From positions 1 to 10,388 of the forward strand of contig JAESTY010000110.1 of the NCBI GenBank assembly GCA_016763355.1: a stretch of DNA of 10,388 nt. The letters are read 5' to 3'. This DNA is from Immundisolibacteraceae bacterium (GTDB taxonomy: Bacteria; Pseudomonadota; Gammaproteobacteria; Immundisolibacterales; Immundisolibacteraceae). Position 1 is the stretch's first letter, and every line of letters starts with the position of its first letter. The notes beneath the pieces were generated by a model. It saw nothing but the letters and a program-made list of their open reading frames with translations, was not told the DNA's origin and searched no databases. The translations under genes were made by a program, and so were the position numbers. Below, one piece after another: positions 1 through 6,508 of the stretch.

Positions 1-1
1 C

Positions 2-1642
2 ATGGCACTGCTGCTGGAACTGCATTTCAGTAAGGATGAGATTCTCGAGGCTTACATCAACGAGGTATTTCTGGGCCAGGCTGGACGTCGGGCAGTGCAT
101 GGCTTTGCCCAGGGTAGCCAGCTATTTTTTGGTCGACCACTAGCTGAATTGAGCACCGATCAACTGGCGTTGCTGGCGGGCATGGTTAAAGCGCCGAGTG
201 GTTACCATCCTCGCAGACGCCCACAGCGGGCTAAATCCCGGCGTAATCTGGTGTTACAGGTAATGGCCGATCAGGGGGTGCTAGATCCTGACAAAGCCAA
301 ATGGCTGCAAAGTCAGCCGTTGGGTGTGGTTGATAAAACCGGCGTCGGGCTATCCCGGTATCCGGCTTTTCTGGATTTGGTGCGGCGTCAACTTCGGCGA
401 GATTACCCAGATCAGGTGCTGCTCAGCGAGGGACTGCGTATCTTTGCCACCATTGATCCGGTGGTCCAGGGCATCGCCGAACAGACCTTACAGGCACGGC
501 TGCAGCAGCAGGCAGACCGAACCGGGCATGGTGATCAGTTGCAGGGCGCGATGGTTATTGCCGAAGTTGCCAACAGTGAAATACTGGCACTGGTGGGGGG
601 TAGAAACCCGCGCAACAATAATTTTAACCGGGCGCTAGATGCCAGCCGTTCGATTGGTTCCCTGGTAAAGCCTGCGGTCTATCTGACCGCCCTGTCACAG
701 CCCGGGGCATATCATCTCAATTCCACTTTACTGGATCAGCCAATTCGGCTTGATCGGGTTGGTGAGCCGCCCTGGCAGCCGCAAAATTACGATCGTAAAT
801 TTCGTGGCGAAGTGTCATTGCTAGATAGCTTGCTGCGTTCTTTGAACGTGCCGACTGTCCGGTTAGGACTAGATTTAGGCCTGCCCGAAGTCGTAAAAAC
901 CTTGCGGAAATTAGGATTAACCCGGCCTGTTAATCAGCAACCTGCACTGCTACTCGGTGCGATTGGCATGAGCCCGCTGGAATTAAATCAGCTTTATTTA
1001 ACGATTGCCGCAGGCGGGTTTCATACCCCACAGCGGGCCATCCTGTCGGTCACAGATGTAGAGGGTAAAACGCTTAACCACTATCCGCTGCAGTTGGAGC
1101 AACGACTTGATCCGGCTGCCGTTCAGCTTCTGCAGCTCGCATTGCAGGAGGTCGGTCGGCGCGGCACCGCCAGGGGATTAAAACGCCACATAGATCCAGG
1201 GCTGAATATTGCCGCTAAAACCGGCACCACCGATGATGGCCGTGACGCCTGGTTGGCTGGTTTCAGCGGCAATCTGGCAGCGGTTACCTGGGTAGGTCGG
1301 GATGACAATCAACCTGCTGACCTGCTCGGTTCCACGGCTGCGTTACCGATCTGGGGTGAAGTCATGGGCAAGTTGCCATTATTGGCCAACGACCCCAGTG
1401 GTGGTCAGTTAAACTGGTTGCAGGCTTCACCCGGTGGAGCCGCCATATCGGTTCCTCAGGGAATTAGCTGTCGGGGTGATGCTGGTGTGCCAGTAGTGAA
1501 AGGGTTTGAACCTGCCGGTATGCGGCCCTGTAAGCAGGTCGCCGGTGTAGATCCGAGCAGGGTGGTGAATCATGGCCGCTCTAAACCGGTGGCTAATCCG
1601 TTGAAATGGTTACTGGATAAAATCCCCTGGCCTTATGATTAG
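2..1642 (+). CDS. mrcB: Penicillin-binding protein 1b, bifunctional peptidoglycan glycosyltransferase/transpeptidase (5' partial)
   Basis: Polymerises lipid II glycan strands and cross-links their peptides in the periplasm. The reading frame is open at the window edge, so the first Met seen is internal: the cytoplasmic tail, membrane anchor, UB2H domain and the catalytic half of the GT51 domain lie upstream. Visible are the end of GT51 (SKDEILEAYINEVFLGQ, FFGRP, LLAGMVKAPS, near residues 10-65 of the fragment) and a complete transpeptidase domain: SxxK as S220-L-V-K223, SxN as S280-L-N282, KTG as K406-T-G408 followed by the typical TTDDGRDAW. Two C-terminal cysteines (ISCRG and RPCKQ) match a pair in E. 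coli PBP1b reported to form a disulfide. Alignment with E. coli MrcB from memory is continuous, for example RSIGSLVKPAVYLTALSQP. The tail is short and ends WPYD before TAG. The next gene is its likely lipoprotein activator. Confidence 0.96.
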   Translation: MALLLELHFSKDEILEAYINEVFLGQAGRRAVHGFAQGSQLFFGRPLAELSTDQLALLAGMVKAPSGYHPRRRPQRAKSRRNLVLQVMADQGVLDPDKAKWLQSQPLGVVDKTGVGLSRYPAFLDLVRRQLRRDYPDQVLLSEGLRIFATIDPVVQGIAEQTLQARLQQQADRTGHGDQLQGAMVIAEVANSEILALVGGRNPRNNNFNRALDASRSIGSLVKPAVYLTALSQPGAYHLNSTLLDQPIRLDRVGEPPWQPQNYDRKFRGEVSLLDSLLRSLNVPTVRLGLDLGLPEVVKTLRKLGLTRPVNQQPALLLGAIGMSPLELNQLYLTIAAGGFHTPQRAILSVTDVEGKTLNHYPLQLEQRLDPAAVQLLQLALQEVGRRGTARGLKRHIDPGLNIAAKTGTTDDGRDAWLAGFSGNLAAVTWVGRDDNQPADLLGSTAALPIWGEVMGKLPLLANDPSGGQLNWLQASPGGAAISVPQGISCRGDAGVPVVKGFEPAGMRPCKQVAGVDPSRVVNHGRSKPVANPLKWLLDKIPWPYD

Positions 1643-1754
1643 CAGGCGGGTGATTAGCAAGCGGGTGACTAGCAACCGGGTGACCAGCAAACCAGTGGCC
1701 AGTAAATCGGTGACCAGTAAACCGGTGATCAGTAAACCGGTGATCAGCAAAACA
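1635..1754. repeat. 15-bp tandem repeat, eight degenerate copies
   Basis: Eight directly repeated 15-bp units run without gaps. The consensus is GTGAYYAGYAAACCG. Units start at 1635, 1650, 1665, 1680, 1695, 1710, 1725 and 1740. The first copy begins with ATG instead of GTG and contains the last codons and TAG stop of mrcB. Units differ mainly at positions 5-6, 9 and 12-15, with transitions prominent. Because 15 is a multiple of three, each frame keeps a fixed pattern: the mrcB frame meets a stop in six of the eight units, the frame starting at 1635 meets none, and the third frame has TGA in most units. No similar array is seen elsewhere in the window. Confidence 0.93.
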
Positions 1755-1766
1755 GATTTCGAATAG
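1635..1766 (+). CDS. Possible small ORF: 43-residue basic pentapeptide-repeat peptide overlapping the mrcB stop
   Basis: An ATG at 1635, inside the last sense codons of mrcB and one base out of its frame, opens a 43-codon frame across the whole 15-bp repeat array and ends TAG at 1764-1766. The product is eight pentads of the type V-(I/T/A)-S-(K/N)-(R/P/S/T) followed by DFE. It is Lys/Arg/Ser/Val rich, has no predicted membrane segment and no recognised domain. Ser in each pentad is kept although its codon alternates AGC/AGT, and the frame has no stop. Start and stop overlap as ATGATTAG, which could allow translational coupling. There is no clear Shine-Dalgarno sequence: GGAT at 1615-1618 is too far away. 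It may equally be an untranslated minisatellite, or a frameshifted former tail of PBP1b. Confidence 0.3.
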   Translation: MISRRVISKRVTSNRVTSKPVASKSVTSKPVISKPVISKTDFE

Positions 1767-1786
1767 CCAGTTACTATTATTTTTTT

Positions 1787-1792
1787 GAAGGA
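1787..1792 (+). promoter_or_regulatory. Ribosome binding site of the lpoP-like gene
   Basis: GAAGGA, six bases before the ATG at 1799, after a T-rich stretch (1778-1786). It supports this start codon. Confidence 0.75.
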
Positions 1793-1798
1793 TGGTCA

Positions 1799-2299
1799 AT
1801 GCAGCAATTTTTAGACTCCCGGTCACTGACTGGTTCTGGGGTATTACTGGGAACAGGATTGGCTATGGCGCTGCTCAGTGGCTGCAGTGTGGATTACGGT
1901 TTAATTGGCCAGCCTGACAATCGGGCAGTTTTACCGCCGATTACCAGGCCGGCACCATTGCCACCTTTTGAGGCTGAGGCTTTGCCTAAACCAACCGTGT
2001 TAGCCCCGGTGTCAGCGCCAGCTGCTGCCGTCGACGCGGGTCAATTGTTGTTGGCAAGTGCACGTAAGCAGTTGGCGGATGGTGATACCGGTCGAGCTGC
2101 AGCAACTTTAGAGAGGGCGCTGCGGATAGCTCCCAATGATCCCTATTTGTGGCATGAGCTGGCTCAAGTACGGCTGGCTGGGGGGCAATGGCAGCAGGCC
2201 ATTGCATTAGCGAATAAATCCCGTTTACTGGCTGCTGGAAATCAGACTCTGCGCAACAAAAATAGCCAGCTTATTGCGACTGCATCCGCGCAGCTTTAA
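1799..2299 (+). CDS. lpoP: TPR-containing outer-membrane lipoprotein, probable PBP1b activator LpoP
   Basis: Small lipoprotein of 166 residues. It has a signal peptide with a hydrophobic core near residues 15-26 and a lipobox L26-S-G-C29. Ser30 at +2 favours outer-membrane sorting by the usual Lol rule. Residues about 38-75 are a Pro/Ala-rich linker, suited to spanning from the outer membrane toward the cell wall. Residues about 80-150 are two helical TPR-like repeats (ARKQLADGDTGRAAATLERA; LWHELAQVRLAGGQW). In Pseudomonas aeruginosa the TPR lipoprotein LpoP is encoded beside the PBP1b gene and is needed for PBP1b function. Here the gene follows mrcB by about 155 bp on the same strand, so the same job is inferred. 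It is not related in fold to E. coli LpoB. It converges on mipZ with 8 bp between the stop codons. Confidence 0.72.
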   Translation: MQQFLDSRSLTGSGVLLGTGLAMALLSGCSVDYGLIGQPDNRAVLPPITRPAPLPPFEAEALPKPTVLAPVSAPAAAVDAGQLLLASARKQLADGDTGRAAATLERALRIAPNDPYLWHELAQVRLAGGQWQQAIALANKSRLLAAGNQTLRNKNSQLIATASAQL

Positions 2300-2307
2300 T
2301 TAGTGCT

Positions 2308-3144
2308 TTACCCCTGGGGTAGTTCCAATGCCTCGATAAAACTTCGCAGTTCCTGCCGTGCGGCCAGGTGGGAGGTGGTCAGTTTAGGTAAGTTTTTAGC
2401 GGTCTGCTGATGGCTTTGTTTAGTTTGGCCAAGGTCCACCAGGGTTAAGCCCTGTGGAAATAACTCCCGATAAATTACCCGTTCAGAGAGGCCAGAAATA
2501 TAGCGGCAGGCGGCGCGATGCTGTAGTTCTTCCAGCGCCGAATTGACTCGGCGTTTGTTGCGGGCGTCGAGTTGGGTGAGACGGTTACGGGTAACAAACC
2601 ATTCCAGCGCGGGCAGTTTTGCTAACGCCCGATGTTGGCGGGCCTGCCAGATGGTTTCCGAGAAAAAGCTTAGTTTGTCTACCTTGTTGCTTTCCGGGTT
2701 GATTCGGCCGAGCAGATCCAGGTCAACAAAGCTGTCGTTGAGCGGGGTCACCAGCGTATTGGCCAGTGACATGGCCAGACGGCTGCGGGGTGAATCGCTG
2801 CCAGGAGAGTCGATGATCACGAACTGGTTATTCTGAGCCAGTTGATCGAGGCTCTGGCGTAGCAGGCTTTGATCTTGTTCAGCAGCTGCACTACGGCTTT
2901 CAAGTTCTGAAAGGGGTGGTACTAATACTTCTACTGATGGCAGGTGGGGATGGTGCTGTTGGCGGTTTTCGATATAGCGGCTCAGGGTGCGCTGGCGAAA
3001 ATCCAGATCAACGGCTGCCACGCGATAGCCTTGCGCCTGCAGTGAAATTAGCAGATGCACCGCCAGGGTCGATTTGCCCGTGCCGCCTTTTTCGTTAGCA
3101 AAGGTAATGCAGTGGGCTGCAAGCGGACTAATTAACTCGGTCAT
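2308..3144 (-). CDS. mipZ: MipZ-like ParA-family ATPase, division-plane positioning
   Basis: P-loop ATPase of 278 residues, about the size of Caulobacter MipZ. It starts with a deviant Walker A box, N17-E-K-GGTGKST (signature Lys19 and Lys24). The MipZ-type segment D46-L-D-x-RQRT-x-x-R-x-x-ENR61 follows, then Walker B FVIIDSPG. Later come TPLNDSFVDLDLLG, FVTRNRL, ARNKRR, SERVIYRELFPQGLT and HLAARQELR. These blocks match alphaproteobacterial MipZ rather than generic ParA, Soj or MinD. MipZ dimerises on ATP, is recruited by ParB, forms a gradient on the nucleoid and inhibits FtsZ polymerisation near the poles. Whether this copy does so is unproven. The gene lies 19 bp after gap and has no good ribosome binding site, suggesting coupling. 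No ParB gene is in view. Confidence 0.83.
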   Translation of the reverse strand: MTELISPLAAHCITFANEKGGTGKSTLAVHLLISLQAQGYRVAAVDLDFRQRTLSRYIENRQQHHPHLPSVEVLVPPLSELESRSAAAEQDQSLLRQSLDQLAQNNQFVIIDSPGSDSPRSRLAMSLANTLVTPLNDSFVDLDLLGRINPESNKVDKLSFFSETIWQARQHRALAKLPALEWFVTRNRLTQLDARNKRRVNSALEELQHRAACRYISGLSERVIYRELFPQGLTLVDLGQTKQSHQQTAKNLPKLTTSHLAARQELRSFIEALELPQG

Positions 3145-3163
3145 AGGCGGTTAAATAAGGCTA

Positions 3164-4621
3164 CTAGGCCGGAAACACTGGTAGTACTTGCCCGGCCATG
3201 GCCTGCATCATTCTGAGGACCTGAAAACTATAGCCATACTCGTTGTCGTACCAGACATAAACCACGCAATGTTTGCCATTGACGATAGTCGCATGTGAAT
3301 CGACCACACCCGCATGGCGACTACCCACCAGGTCGCTGGAGACCAATTCGGTGCTGGTCATGTAGTCGATCTGATCCTGCAACGGCGAACTCATGGCGGC
3401 TTCATCAAGGATGCTGTTGAGTCCCTGTTTGTCGGTGCTGTTGTGCAAGGTCAGGTTGATAATCGCCATTGAAACATTCGGGGTGGGCACCCGAATCGCG
3501 TTGCCGGTGAGTTTGCCTTCGAGTTCTGGCAGTGCCTTGGCAACTGCTTTGGCGGCGCCGGTTTCGGTGAGCACCATATTCAGTGGCGCACTACGGCCAC
3601 GGCGATCGGCTTCGTGATAATTATCGATCAGGTTCTGGTCATTAGTGTAGGAGTGAACGCTCTCAATATGGCCGGCTTCGACCCCAAAGTGATCATTAAT
3701 GACTTTCAATACCGGGGTAATGGCATTGGTAGTACAGCTGGCGGCCGAGAGAATTCTGTCGTCATCGGTCATCATGGCTTCATTAACACCGAACACGATG
3801 TTCTTCATGTCGCCTTTACCCGGAGCAGTCAGTAGAACCTTGCCGGCACCGCCATCGAGGTGTTTCTGCAGGGCTTCTTTATCGCGCCAGATGCCGGTGT
3901 TATCGATGACTAGCGGCTTGTGAATGCCCAGCGCATCGTAGTCCAGGTCATCCGGGCTGTTGGCGTAAAGCACGGTGATGATGTTGCCATTAGCAATAAT
4001 GGAATTACTGTTGTGATCGACGGAAATGGTGCCGTTGAAGGGGCCGTGAACCGAATCGCGGCGCAGCAGGCTGGCCCGTTTTTCCAGGTCGTTGGCATCG
4101 CCGTGGGGTTTGCGAACCACAATAGCGCGTAACCGCAGTCCTTTGCCGCTACCGACATTCCGCGCCAGTTCTCGGGCTAGTAACCGGCCGATGCGGCCAA
4201 AGCCGTAAAGCACCACATCCTGGTGGTTGGGCTGGACGTTATTGAGTAGCTCGGAGCGCCCGGCCATCTGTTGGTTAACGAAATCTTCCGGCGTCTCGGT
4301 CTTGCCGGATTTTAGATAGGCAACCGTAAGTTTACCCAGGTCAATCCGGGCCGCACCGGGTTCCAGTTCCACAATCGCCTGCAGCACCGGGAAGCTGTCG
4401 CGTTCGGTAACTCTGGTGGTTTCATGCTGGCCAATAAAGCGGTGAGCCTTGAGCAGGTCAGCCGCAGAAACATCATTGATTGAACGACCGTAGATCGACA
4501 GGGTGATGCCATGTTTACGAAACAGGTGACCGATGATCGGCAGCATACGCTCTGCGGTCGCCTGGCGATCCTGAAAGTCGTGAAGAAAGTCGTCCTGTTG
4601 CTGTTTATTTATTGGTGTCAC
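3164..4621 (-). CDS. gap: Glyceraldehyde-3-phosphate dehydrogenase, long form with N-terminal extension
   Basis: NAD(P)-dependent oxidation and phosphorylation of glyceraldehyde 3-phosphate to 1,3-bisphosphoglycerate, or the reverse, in the cytoplasm. At 485 residues it is about 150 longer than the standard enzyme. Residues 1-135 are an extra N-terminal region (TAERMLPIIGHLFRKHGI, SIYGRS, LLKAHRF). The Rossmann motif GFGRIGR is at 140-146. The catalytic SAASCTTNAI has Cys296, followed by HSYTNDQNLIDNYHEADRRGRS and WYDNEYGY. The pattern matches the long GAPDH of pseudomonads (P. aeruginosa PA3001 type), usually present beside a normal GAPDH and proposed to work in gluconeogenesis. The start is GTG at 4621; upstream GAG is a weak ribosome site, so the start is less sure than the protein. 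It is probably cotranscribed with mipZ. Confidence 0.93.
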   Translation of the reverse strand: MTPINKQQQDDFLHDFQDRQATAERMLPIIGHLFRKHGITLSIYGRSINDVSAADLLKAHRFIGQHETTRVTERDSFPVLQAIVELEPGAARIDLGKLTVAYLKSGKTETPEDFVNQQMAGRSELLNNVQPNHQDVVLYGFGRIGRLLARELARNVGSGKGLRLRAIVVRKPHGDANDLEKRASLLRRDSVHGPFNGTISVDHNSNSIIANGNIITVLYANSPDDLDYDALGIHKPLVIDNTGIWRDKEALQKHLDGGAGKVLLTAPGKGDMKNIVFGVNEAMMTDDDRILSAASCTTNAITPVLKVINDHFGVEAGHIESVHSYTNDQNLIDNYHEADRRGRSAPLNMVLTETGAAKAVAKALPELEGKLTGNAIRVPTPNVSMAIINLTLHNSTDKQGLNSILDEAAMSSPLQDQIDYMTSTELVSSDLVGSRHAGVVDSHATIVNGKHCVVYVWYDNEYGYSFQVLRMMQAMAGQVLPVFPA

Positions 4622-4790
4622 GTAACTTGTCTCAACTGTTTGATAGGTCAGTGGCTGCGGGTCTGATGTTGGGTCTGAATTGGATCTGGATCACACCTGG
4701 AGGCCGCCATTACTATTCGCGGCGCGCATTGTATCTCAGCTGGAAAGGTTGGGCGATGCCCAGCGATAAGGTTTGCTTTCGAGTTAGTTT

Positions 4791-5519
4791 TTAGAGTTTG
4801 ATTTCGACCGCATCGGCAACGGTTACTGATTGGTAGTGGTGGTTAATTCTGACCGCAATGACTTCCACGCCGGCTGTCATTACTTCCCGTAACCGCTGGC
4901 CATAAGCGGGGTCAATCTGATCGGCGGTGGTAAAAACAGTGCCTTCCGGGCGGTTAACTGCAAACAGCAGCACCCCTCGTTGGCCCCGGCTTACTGCATC
5001 AGCCAGCACGTTTAAATGTTTGCGGCCCCGCTCGGTTGGCGCATCCGGGAATTGAATCTGATCACCAACCAGCAGGGTGGCGTTTTTGATTTCTACCCAG
5101 GTGTCAGTTTTTGCTCCATCGTGCTGGTCATCGTCGGGTCGGTCAGTGAGGAAAATATCGATTCGGGAACGATGTTCCGAAACCGGATAGGTTACCTCCT
5201 GACGAAGCCAGCGGTAGTCGGTCACAGAGGCGATTTTGTTCTGGCCGATGGCCTCGGCGATCACATGGTTAACCCGCCCGGTGTGCACCCCAATCCAACC
5301 CTGGCCCATATCAATGCGTTCCAGGGTCCAGGCGAGTTTGCGTTTTGGGTTGTCGCTGTGGCTGATCTGCACCGCCACCCCTGGCTCCCAACAACTGGTC
5401 ATGCGGCCGGTGTTGGGACAATGCGCGATCACTTCGGTGCCATCTTCAAGTACCACATCAGCCAGAAAGCGTTTATAGCGCTTGATTAAGGTGGCATTGG
5501 TTAGGGTTGGTAACTGCAC
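4791..5519 (-). CDS. sfsA: SfsA family protein (sugar fermentation stimulation protein homologue)
   Basis: Full-length SfsA, 242 residues against about 234 in E. coli. Family blocks are present in order: RYKRFLADV near residue 14, AHCPNTGRM near 32, IDIFL near 122, WVEIKNATL near 141, and FPDAPTERGRKHL near 157. The acidic and Lys residues of IDIFL...WVEIKN form a PD-(D/E)xK nuclease-like core; the family binds DNA and was first found by its effect on maltose metabolism in E. coli. Its exact role is unsettled. The start used is GTG at 5519, with no clear Shine-Dalgarno sequence. It follows xthA by 22 bp on the same strand, so the two are probably cotranscribed. Confidence 0.92.
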   Translation of the reverse strand: MQLPTLTNATLIKRYKRFLADVVLEDGTEVIAHCPNTGRMTSCWEPGVAVQISHSDNPKRKLAWTLERIDMGQGWIGVHTGRVNHVIAEAIGQNKIASVTDYRWLRQEVTYPVSEHRSRIDIFLTDRPDDDQHDGAKTDTWVEIKNATLLVGDQIQFPDAPTERGRKHLNVLADAVSRGQRGVLLFAVNRPEGTVFTTADQIDPAYGQRLREVMTAGVEVIAVRINHHYQSVTVADAVEIKL

Positions 5520-5541
5520 TGGGTTGGTCGGCTCGGGCTAT

Positions 5542-6357
5542 TTAAATAGAGAACTCAGCCCAGATCGGGCAGTGATCCGACGGCTTTTCCATGCCACGGG
5601 TGGCGTAGTCGATGTCGGCCCCGATCAGGTTGTCTGCCAAACTCCTGGTGACCAGAATGGTGTCAATGCGCAGACCGCGCTTGGGGTCGTCATTAAAACC
5701 ACGGCTGCGGTAATCAAACCAGCTGAACCGATCATCCACTTCAGGTTTTAGCAGGCGATAGCTGTCCTGCAGTCCCCAACCGTGCAGACGTGCCAGCCAT
5801 TCCCGCTCTTCTGGCAGAAAACTACATTTCCCGCTGCGCAGCCAGCGCTTGCGGTTGTCCTCGCCAATGCCGATATCGATATCTTCCGGAGAGATATTGA
5901 TATCCCCCATCACAATCACCTGCTGGTCAGCGCTGTGGTGTTTATCCAGATGAATCTGCAGGTCTTCGTAGAATTTCTGTTTGGCCGGGAATTTGATCTC
6001 GTGTTTGCGACTCTCCCCCTGAGGGAAATAGCCGTTAATGATGGTCACTGGTGAGCCATCTTTAGCGGCCAGGGTGACGCTAATCAGGCGGCGCTGAGCA
6101 TCTTCGTTGTCGCTATCAAACCCCCTGCGCACCGCCAGTGGGGTTTCTCGAGTCAGGCTAGCGACGCCGTAATGGCCTTTCTGGCCATGGAAATGGGCCT
6201 GATAGCCGAGCGCTTCCACTGCTTCTAATGGGAATTGATCGTCATGAACCTTGGTCTCCTGCAATCCGATTAAGTCGGGTTGATGCAGCTCAATAATCTG
6301 TTCCAGCTGATGTAACCGAGCGCGCAGGCTATTGATGTTGAAGGAGACAATTTTCAT
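5542..6357 (-). CDS. xthA: Exodeoxyribonuclease III (AP endonuclease)
   Basis: Base-excision repair enzyme that cuts 5' to abasic sites and removes 3' blocking groups; Mg-dependent. The protein has 271 residues (E. coli 268) and is near-collinear with it: N7, metal ligand E34 in GLQETKV, GQKGHYGVA, INGYFPQGESR, D152/N154 in MGDINISP, RKRWLRSGKCSFLPEEREW, D232 in RIDTIL and catalytic H262 in SDHCPIW. All known catalytic residues are present. The ATG at 6357 is preceded by GGAA at a fair distance. It lies just downstream of the terminator that ends the enoyl-CoA hydratase transcript, so it needs its own promoter in 6358-6428; I see only A/T-rich stretches there and no convincing boxes. Confidence 0.98.
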   Translation of the reverse strand: MKIVSFNINSLRARLHQLEQIIELHQPDLIGLQETKVHDDQFPLEAVEALGYQAHFHGQKGHYGVASLTRETPLAVRRGFDSDNEDAQRRLISVTLAAKDGSPVTIINGYFPQGESRKHEIKFPAKQKFYEDLQIHLDKHHSADQQVIVMGDINISPEDIDIGIGEDNRKRWLRSGKCSFLPEEREWLARLHGWGLQDSYRLLKPEVDDRFSWFDYRSRGFNDDPKRGLRIDTILVTRSLADNLIGADIDYATRGMEKPSDHCPIWAEFSI

Positions 6358-6428
6358 GGTGAGATTCCGGCAGATGGGTGGTTTTCAGGCTTAAAAAACG
6401 AGCTTAATTATGGCTTATTGTGGTCCAT

Positions 6429-6460
6429 AAAAAAGGCCCGACGGTTAGGTCGGGCCTTTT
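6429..6460 (-). terminator. Intrinsic terminator after the enoyl-CoA hydratase gene
   Basis: Perfect 12-bp inverted repeat: arms 6431-6442 and 6449-6460 around a six-base loop at 6443-6448. The GC core is GGCCCGAC/GTCGGGCC. Read on the - strand it is followed by six T, from the A run at 6429-6434. It sits 49 bp past the stop of the hydratase gene and before xthA. Read on the + strand it also ends in four T, but no + gene runs into it. Confidence 0.93.
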
Positions 6461-6508
6461 AATGTGAGTATATGAAACTCAGTAGATCAGCTACCCGTCA
6501 CCTATCTG

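Noticed and set aside
1593..1826. A 77-codon - strand frame with repeating F-T-G-H-R-type pentads
   Set aside because: It is the complement of the 15-bp array. Its regular look follows from the repeat. It has no ribosome site and runs through the lpoP start region against two + genes.
2310..2320. ACCCCTGGGGT shared with 9318-9328, as a common operator
   Set aside because: At 2310-2320 it lies in the last codons of mipZ at a convergent gene end, where an operator makes little sense. An 11-bp GC-rich palindromic match can arise by chance.
4750..4762. TGGGC-GAT-GCCCA hairpin after sfsA as a terminator
   Set aside because: The stem is only 5 bp, the loop 3, and there is no T run on either strand.
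4612..4794. A 60-codon + strand frame in the sfsA-gap interval
   Set aside because: It has no ribosome site, overlaps the gap start, shows no family features and runs opposite to both flanking genes. The space is more likely the gap promoter region.
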